A model generated the notes under the pieces. The model was not told where the DNA came from. It saw only the letters and a program-made list of their open reading frames with translations, and did not search any database. The translations under genes were made by a program, and so were the position numbers. A stretch of DNA of 64,000 nucleotides from Mollicutes bacterium (GTDB taxonomy: Bacteria > Bacillota_I > Bacilli_A > Izemoplasmatales > Izemoplasmataceae), in assembly GCA_003551005.1 (NCBI GenBank), contig PULR01000063.1:1-64000 (forward strand), given 5' to 3'. Shown one piece after another: positions 57,413-64,000 of this stretch (its first letter is position 1; the number at the start of each line of letters is the position of its first letter).

Positions 57413-57455
57413 ACCCGACCGCTTTTATTATCGGTCGGGTGGAATTATGTGTCAA
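57413..57455 (-). promoter_or_regulatory. murR promoter with overlapping inverted repeat (candidate MurR operator)
   Basis: Minus strand TTGACA-17 nt-GATAAT; 9-bp inverted repeat ACCCGACCG/CGGTCGGGT flanks the -10 element. Confidence 0.8.
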
Positions 57456-58079
57456 TGCACCATAACATAAACGGAATAATGTTTCACGTTTTGAATATTT
57501 TTTAGTGATTTGCCTCTTTTCATGAAACTTATCTCAAAATCAAGGGTCTCCACTACTAATTTTTGTATTACCTTACACCTTTGTTTACTTACTCTCCACC
57601 CGTTTATGAAAGCTTCATAGCTCACTTCTTTTATAGATAAAACGACAGCCAAGCGAAAAATGCGCAATCCCCGGTAGTCGATCACACTTAGAAATATGTG
57701 TACCCTTAACGTCTAGTTATCAACAGACTCAGGTTCACTCATTAAACCTCAAGAGGCGATGGGGGCATTGTTAATAATCTGCCTTTGTTTTTCACGTGTC
57801 TTAGGTGAAGAGAGAGTTAAGCGTTAGAAGCGCGAATTTGAGTTCGCTTCTATTGCGTTTTATCAACCAACCATTTACACTTATAAAGACACTGACAACT
57901 GTATGCAGCTAGCATTATTTATGAGAAATGTTGGGCCTGAAACTCTGATAAAGGCCAGTCGCAACAAGCTTGTGATGGCTACCCATGAATCAATGCCTAT
58001 CCTAAATACCCCGTTGGTTTTGAATGTTTCCATTGCCTCGGGTTATGTTCGCTCAAACTGTGAAAGGGGGGAGGATCTC

Positions 58080-58961
58080 ATGCGCCATTTCGGCATTATT
58101 CTGATCATGCTTTCCGCTTTTTTCTGGGCCGTCAGCGGCGGGATCTCGACCTTTCTGATGAACCATGGCCATTCCCCTTTCATCATTGCGTTCTTCCGCG
58201 GGTTTTTAGCTCTTCCCTTTTTTCTTGCGTGGAGTGCTCGGATGCCTCTGCGCCGCGTCTTTCAGTGGAACAAGTGGTCCTGGCTCGCCGGTGCCGGCGT
58301 GGTGGGGAATTTCACCTTCTATCTCTTCAGCATTGAAGCGGCCGGGCTTCCGATCGCCATCACCCTGATGTATACGGCCCCTGCATTCGTGCTGCTAATC
58401 TCCCTGCTGGGCGGTTTCGAGAAATCGACGCTTTCGAAGTGGCTGCATGTAGGGGCCGTCATCGCAGGCATCGTGCTATTGACGCAAGCTTATAATCTGG
58501 ATAATCAAGCAATCAGCCTCGCGGGCATAGTTTCCGGGATTCTCTCGGGCATCTCCTACACCGTGTTCATTTTCGCCTTCACCCTTGCATCCAGAACCAA
58601 TCATGTCGGGGTGTCGCTGCTGCATGCGTTCTTGGTGTTCTCACTCCTTCTCGGAATCGCCATCAATCCCATCGAGGCCGCACAGTCGCTTCTCAGCGTG
58701 GATGTCGGCTGGTTCATCCTGCTGGGGGCATTGGGGGCGGGACTGTCGTTTTCCCTTTACCTTTACGGTCTCCGCCGGACATTGCCGACCACCGCCTCCC
58801 TGGTGGCAATGATCGAGCCGGTGACGGCATCCTTGATCGGCATCTTCATTTTCAACGATTATCTCAATGTTGTGCAGGCAGTGGGCATGGTGATTATCCT
58901 GCTGGCTATTGCCCACTATAGTTTCAAAAGTCGCGGTGGCGAAGAATTCTCTACTGCATAA
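58080..58961 (+). CDS. EamA/DMT family transporter
   Basis: 10-TM pattern, MRHFGIILIMLSAFFWAVSGGISTFLM after aaaggggggagg; duplicated EamA repeats. Confidence 0.92.
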   Translation: MRHFGIILIMLSAFFWAVSGGISTFLMNHGHSPFIIAFFRGFLALPFFLAWSARMPLRRVFQWNKWSWLAGAGVVGNFTFYLFSIEAAGLPIAITLMYTAPAFVLLISLLGGFEKSTLSKWLHVGAVIAGIVLLTQAYNLDNQAISLAGIVSGILSGISYTVFIFAFTLASRTNHVGVSLLHAFLVFSLLLGIAINPIEAAQSLLSVDVGWFILLGALGAGLSFSLYLYGLRRTLPTTASLVAMIEPVTASLIGIFIFNDYLNVVQAVGMVIILLAIAHYSFKSRGGEEFSTA

Positions 58962-59184
58962 CCATTGTTTTGCAGCATAGCAATCTTTCATTAAAGAGCG
59001 GTCTGTTATGCGCAGACTTGTTGAATCGTGTCATATAATGGTATGCTTAGCTTGAAGAGTCCCGGCTTTCCCACCCGCTTGCATAGGAATGGCAGGTTCA
59101 TCGACGTGGGAAAGAGAGCCGGGCCCCGGTGAAATTAAAGATGCTAGGAATCGTTCATCTATGAAAAATCGAGGGGGAAGATTC

Positions 59185-59601
59185 ATGAAAAAACTGTATT
59201 ACTCTGCCTTTGTCTATGTGGTTCTCGGACTCGCCTTCGGCGTGGTCTACCGTGAACTGACGAAGCACTATGATTTTGAGGGGTATACCCAGCTGTCGGT
59301 GCTGCATACGCACGCACTGATGCTGGGGATGACGTTCTTCCTGACGGCACTGGTGCTGGAGCGGCTCTTTTCGTTGACAAAGGGCCGAAGCTTCTTCCCT
59401 TGGTTCCTACTCTACCATGTCTCCCTGGGCGGGCTGCTGGTGACGATGCTCATCCGAGGAATCGGCCAGGTAGTCTCCTGGGAGCTGACCGGCTTCAATC
59501 ATGTCGCCGGTCTGTTTCACGTTCTCATCAGCATCGCCTTCATCTGGTTCTTCATCATTCTCGGCGGCAAGATCAGATTTCAAAGCAAGCCAGACCTGTG
59601 A
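59185..59601 (+). CDS. DUF2871-like membrane protein
   Basis: MKKLYYSAFVYVVLGLAFGVVYRELTK...LSVLHTHALMLGM...GFNHVAGLFHVL. Confidence 0.85.
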   Translation: MKKLYYSAFVYVVLGLAFGVVYRELTKHYDFEGYTQLSVLHTHALMLGMTFFLTALVLERLFSLTKGRSFFPWFLLYHVSLGGLLVTMLIRGIGQVVSWELTGFNHVAGLFHVLISIAFIWFFIILGGKIRFQSKPDL

Positions 59602-59689
59602 CCTTCTGAGCGAACGAGTGGTTTGCTTTCTGAAGCGGACTGGCGCCGAGTGCGTGTCGACAGTCTGAATGGAACACACACTGCGGATC

Positions 59690-59716
59690 AAGGGGTCGAA
59701 GAAACAGACCCCTTTT
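59690..59716 (+). terminator. Intrinsic terminator
   Basis: aaggggtcgaagaaacagacccctttttt. Confidence 0.8.
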
Positions 59717-59767
59717 TTACTTGTGTGTTCAGTTTTCTGGTATTATTTTGATGAAAGGACTGATCGT

Positions 59768-61375
59768 ATGAAACACAATTTCAACGCATACCCATATGCA
59801 TCGAAGCGTACCCTGTCTCTCGCTCAGAACGGTGTGGTCGCCACCACTCAGCCGTTAGCCGCTCAAGCGGGGCTGGATATGTTGAAACAGGGCGGGAATG
59901 CCGTCGATGCCGCCATCGCCGCGGCGGCCTGTCTCACCGTTGTCGAACCGACAGCGAACGGCATCGGCGGGGACGCCTTCGCTATCGTCCACTTCAACGG
60001 AAAGCTCTACGGACTCAACGGAAGCGGCAAGTCTCCGGGCGCACTCTCGCTCGAGGCCTTGAAAGCAGCAGGGCTGAAGGAAATTCCGCGTTTCGGAGTG
60101 ATTCCGATCACCACGCCGGGGGCGGTGAAAGCCTGGGCGGATCTCAACAAACGCTTTGGAAACCTGGCTTTCACGACGGTTTTAGAACCCGCCATCTTGC
60201 TTGCTGAAGAGGGATTCCCGATCAGTCCAACCATCGGGGAAGCCTGGAAGCATGCTTTCGAAAAATACAGAAAACTGTTGAATGGAAAAGTCTTCAAGCC
60301 TTTTTTCGATACGTTCACGAAAAAGGGTGCACCCTATCAAGCAGGAGAGATATGCACCCTCAAGGACCATGCAAAGACTCTGCGAAAAATTGCCAGCACG
60401 AAAGGAGAGAGTTTCTACACGGGTGAGCTTGCCGAACAGATGACAACCTTCATCCGAAAACACGGCGGGTATCTTTCCTTGGATGATCTGCAATCCCACC
60501 GTTCGCTCTGGGTTGAGCCCCTCCGAATCAACTACAGAGGCTATGATATTCATGAACTCCCCCCCAATGGTCAGGGCCTGATCACCCTCCAGGCGCTTGA
60601 GATGCTAAAAGGATTTGCATTCCCCACCGACTTTGAAGCGCGTGAAATGCACCAGCAAATCGAAGCCATGAAGCTTGCTTTTGAAGAAGGACTTGAAGAA
60701 ATAGCAGACCTGGAACATATGCGCCGAAGCGTGGAATCCTTGCTCGATCCGCAGCATCTCAAAAAGCTAGCAGAAAAAATCGGGCAGAAGGCAAGAACAC
60801 CCAGACCCAGCGAGGAAAACTACACCGGGACCGTCTATCTCTCAACAGCAGACAAGGACGGCAACATGGTCTCGTTCATTCAAAGCAACTACATGGGCTT
60901 CGGAAGCGCCATTACGATTCCCGGCACCGGCATTACGATGCAAAACCGCGGCAAGGACTTCTCAACAGATGCCGCCTCCCCCAACGCGTTAGCAGGGAAC
61001 AAGCGCTCGTACCATACCATTATCCCCGGTTTCATCACGAAGGACGAGCTGCCGGTTTGTTCTTTCGGTCTCATGGGAGGATATATGCAGCCCCAGGGTC
61101 ACCTGCAGCTCATCCAGAGCATCCTGGATCAACGATTGAATCCGCAGGCCGCACTCGATAAGCCGAGATGGCAATGGGTCAAAAACAACCACATCAAGGT
61201 GGAAAGAGAGATGCCCGCACGGTTCATCGAGACCTTGAGGGAAAAAGGGCACACCGTGGAGATCGAGGACAATAAGGCATTGTTCGGACGCGGAATGATT
61301 ATCTGGCGTTTGGACAACGGCGTCTACCTATGCGGGGTGGAAAAACGAGCGGACAGCCACGCAGCCCTCTATTAA
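59768..61375 (+). CDS. Gamma-glutamyltransferase family protein
   Basis: GVVATTQPLAAQAGLDMLKQGGNAVDAAIAAAACLTVVEP; TGTVYLSTADKDGNMVSFIQSN (Thr nucleophile). Confidence 0.93.
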   Translation: MKHNFNAYPYASKRTLSLAQNGVVATTQPLAAQAGLDMLKQGGNAVDAAIAAAACLTVVEPTANGIGGDAFAIVHFNGKLYGLNGSGKSPGALSLEALKAAGLKEIPRFGVIPITTPGAVKAWADLNKRFGNLAFTTVLEPAILLAEEGFPISPTIGEAWKHAFEKYRKLLNGKVFKPFFDTFTKKGAPYQAGEICTLKDHAKTLRKIASTKGESFYTGELAEQMTTFIRKHGGYLSLDDLQSHRSLWVEPLRINYRGYDIHELPPNGQGLITLQALEMLKGFAFPTDFEAREMHQQIEAMKLAFEEGLEEIADLEHMRRSVESLLDPQHLKKLAEKIGQKARTPRPSEENYTGTVYLSTADKDGNMVSFIQSNYMGFGSAITIPGTGITMQNRGKDFSTDAASPNALAGNKRSYHTIIPGFITKDELPVCSFGLMGGYMQPQGHLQLIQSILDQRLNPQAALDKPRWQWVKNNHIKVEREMPARFIETLREKGHTVEIEDNKALFGRGMIIWRLDNGVYLCGVEKRADSHAALY

Positions 61376-61479
61376 CTTGTGCGTCTGGAAGCATTCACTG
61401 AACATCCATCTCCACATAAACAGCTTGTGCTGGAATTTTGAAAGCAAGAAGTTCCTGACACGAAAACACATCAAACAAA

Positions 61480-61515
61480 AAGGTCGCCATGGCTTTTCAT
61501 GGCGACCTTTTCTAC
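61480..61515. terminator. Intrinsic terminator
   Basis: aaaaaggtcgccatggcttttcatggcgacctttt. Confidence 0.85.
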
Positions 61516-61609
61516 TTGTTGTTCTTTCTATCTGCAGTCAAGTAGCGACTGTTTTCGACCGCTTGAACCATTCACGATGATGCTATCATAGCCGTCAAAA
61601 GACCCGTGC

Positions 61610-62242
61610 TCAAGACGCGGCGTTGCTCTCATCGAGATATTGTCTGATTTTTGTCACGATGAGGTCGACGGCAATGTCGTGACTGCGGTCGTTGGGAATG
61701 ATGACGTCGGCATGGCGCTTGGTCGGTTTGATGAACCGATGAAACATGGGCTTGACTGTCTTGATGTATTGGTCGATGACGCTCTCCATCGAACGTTCAC
61801 GCTCCTCCATGTCGCGTTTCAGACGCCGGATGAAGCGAATGTCGTCATCAAGCTCGACATAGATGTTCATATCGGAGAGGCTGCGAATGTGTTCGTTTTC
61901 AAGAATCAGAATCCCTTCGACGATGATGACGGTGCGGGTGTGTATCTTCTCGGTCCGCGTCGAGCGGGTGTAGTTCACAAAATCATAGATTGGCTTCTCG
62001 GCGCTCTCCCCCTTGAGCAGACGGAACAGATGCGCATAGAGCAATTCGTTGTCCAATGACTTGGGATGGTCGTAGTTGGTCTGCTTGCGCTGTTCGAGCG
62101 AGAGGGCACTTTGGTCGTGGTAGTAGTCATCGTGGTTGAGAATCAGCACATCCTTCAAGCCGGCCTTGCTGACAATCTTCTGCACGACGGTGCTCTTGCC
62201 CGAGGCCGAACCGCCGGCTACTAGGAAAATCAGGGGTCTCAT
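61610..62242 (-). CDS. udk: Uridine kinase
   Basis: LVAGGSASGKSTVVQKI P-loop, LNHDDYYHDQS, NYDHPKSLDNELL. Confidence 0.93.
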   Translation of the reverse strand: MRPLIFLVAGGSASGKSTVVQKIVSKAGLKDVLILNHDDYYHDQSALSLEQRKQTNYDHPKSLDNELLYAHLFRLLKGESAEKPIYDFVNYTRSTRTEKIHTRTVIIVEGILILENEHIRSLSDMNIYVELDDDIRFIRRLKRDMEERERSMESVIDQYIKTVKPMFHRFIKPTKRHADVIIPNDRSHDIAVDLIVTKIRQYLDESNAAS

Positions 62243-62758
62243 GACTGCCTCCTTTGCAATCGGTGAAAGGAATCAAACGCGCTTCAGTGTCATTCTATCC
62301 TTGACAAGGGCAAGGCTTTTGCACCGTTTTGTCTGCACGGAAAAGGTCGCAAGAGGATGCTGCTTTGCAGTAGTACTTTCAGCCATCAAACCAAGCCCGT
62401 CGGATTTATTATTATTATTCTATCATGCAAACAAGCGATCTGAAAAAACATCAAAACGCGGTTGGTGGTGTGAATCGACAGCGCATATGTAGAAACAACC
62501 CTATACATTCAGATTTTTCCTATGAAGTTATTAGCGTTCTTGTCATGGCATGAATAAGGAAGTAGTGACTGAAAGAAAATCCCAAGATATGTCCTGACAA
62601 TCGTTAGAACTCTCCATGATGATTGTGCTGCCCGCCACGAGACCCCTGCTTTTCGGCTCACGCCTATCAAGCAGGTCATGATGTCTGTCCTGTTCACCCT
62701 TTATATATGGTGAATGCACATCTCCTCATGGTAAGCACCAGGCGATAGGCGTCTTGAA

Positions 62759-64000
62759 TCATCCGATGAGGTCGCGGCGCTTGTATCCTAAAAAGCCGAT
62801 AGTAAAAAGCATGGCGGCCAACAGGCACAGGATGAGAGCCGGCAGAATCCGGAACTCATCGATGGGAAGGGCATCCACATGACCGAAGGGCGCGAGGTTC
62901 TGCATCCACTCCGGCAGTCCCACGACAGTGCCGATGTAGGTTGCGAAGAAGGCATAGACAAAATAAATCCACACAATATAGGTCATCCGCGGCAGCAACC
63001 CCACGACCAAAGCCGCAAGGGAGACCATGAAAAGCAGCGCCGGCAGATAAGCAAAGGCCGACTGCAAGACAAGGCTGATCGCAAACGGCTCATCCATAGA
63101 AGCGTACACACCTGTATAAAGACCCAAAGAGCTGAAGAGCAGCATCACCGCCGCGCCGGCAATCGCAACCGCGGCATGCGCAGCGAACATCTGGATTCTC
63201 GGGACGGCACGCGCATAGATATGTTCCGTGTGATTTCTCTTTTCTTCACTCGCCAGCCGTAACAGGAACATGACGGGACCGATGCCCGCCGTGATGCCGA
63301 CCACCATCATGATGGTGGTCATGAACTGGACGGTCAAGGGATAATCTCCACCCGGCAGCATGTCATCGAAGATTTCATGATCCTGGATGAAAAGGTCGAT
63401 ATCCCCGAAAATCGAGCCATAAGACGCGCCCAGGATGAACAGCACCACAATCCAGGCGAGGATGGAGGGTCGCAGGAGACGCAGGACGATGCCGCCCGGC
63501 GTCCGGAGGAAGCGGGAGGCACCTTTTTTCCCCGCCCGCTGAGGCATCAGACCGGTTCCGGTGTCGCGTCTGGCGTTGAGAAAGAGCGCCAGCGGCGCAA
63601 CCGCGAACGCGAGGCCGAGCGTGGCGAGGTTCAACAGATTGCTGTTCTCGATAAAAACCTGTGACCGCAGGGACCAGTTAAGCGGAATCAGCCAGACGAG
63701 TACGTTATCGGAGATATCGCCGATGCCCCGAAGCACATACATAGCACCCAGCAGGAGAAAAGAGACCGCCATCGCTGTGCGGTTATTTTCGAACAGCTGG
63801 CACACCAAAAAACTCAGGGAGGCCATGAGTATCCCGCTGACGGCAACGGCGAGACCAAAAGTCATCGATCCGCCGAAGGTGAAGCTGTCCCCGGGAACCA
63901 TCGAGATCCCCACGCCGATGAGGAAACCGAGCGCAACATTCATCGCGGCGACGATGAGCAAAGCGGCTACAGGCTGGGAAAGACGACCGACGGGCAACGA
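62759..64000 (-). CDS. ABC-2 type exporter permease, N-terminus truncated by window end
   Basis: 12-TM-like duplicated pattern, frame open to the window edge. Confidence 0.82.
   Translation of the reverse strand, partial: SLPVGRLSQPVAALLIVAAMNVALGFLIGVGISMVPGDSFTFGGSMTFGLAVAVSGILMASLSFLVCQLFENNRTAMAVSFLLLGAMYVLRGIGDISDNVLVWLIPLNWSLRSQVFIENSNLLNLATLGLAFAVAPLALFLNARRDTGTGLMPQRAGKKGASRFLRTPGGIVLRLLRPSILAWIVVLFILGASYGSIFGDIDLFIQDHEIFDDMLPGGDYPLTVQFMTTIMMVVGITAGIGPVMFLLRLASEEKRNHTEHIYARAVPRIQMFAAHAAVAIAGAAVMLLFSSLGLYTGVYASMDEPFAISLVLQSAFAYLPALLFMVSLAALVVGLLPRMTYIVWIYFVYAFFATYIGTVVGLPEWMQNLAPFGHVDALPIDEFRILPALILCLLAAMLFTIGFLGYKRRDLIG

Noticed and set aside
57452-57685. 77-aa minus ORF considered as a transposase tail
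   Set aside because: No convincing transposase motif or terminal repeats; it overlaps the murR promoter region.
1-64000. CRISPR arrays, tRNA/rRNA genes, prophage or intact IS elements
   Set aside because: No regularly spaced repeats, no recognisable cloverleaf or rRNA sequence, no integrase or structural phage genes seen by reading. A tRNAscan/Infernal run would be needed to exclude RNA genes firmly.

Overview
This 64 kb window is from a bacterial chromosome, probably Bacillota-like. That lineage is inferred only from gene content and Shine-Dalgarno style. Roughly the first 31 kb is GC-rich and densely coding. It holds an Mrp/Mbh-type cation antiporter operon without a full-length MrpA, an AmmeMemoRadiSam pair, an amino-sugar operon (NagA, LacC-like kinase, class II aldolase, Ula/Sga-type PTS, two SIS proteins, GntR regulator) with a clear terminator inside it, a diguanylate cyclase, an S9 peptidase, a MATE exporter, and an arsR-permease-thioredoxin set. 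About 31-52 kb is looser, with decayed genes. It includes a KaiC-like double ATPase next to a REC-PAS-GGDEF-HD-GYP gene, followed by a second PAS-GGDEF-HD-GYP gene, a GGDEF gene and an EAL gene. This cyclic-di-GMP/KaiC cluster is my best candidate for an undescribed system. About 52-57.4 kb is a complete MurNAc/muropeptide operon (murR-murQ-murP-mupG-crr-like) with a readable promoter/operator. I recognised no tRNA, rRNA, CRISPR array, prophage or intact IS element. Product names come from reading protein motifs by eye; no database search was run.
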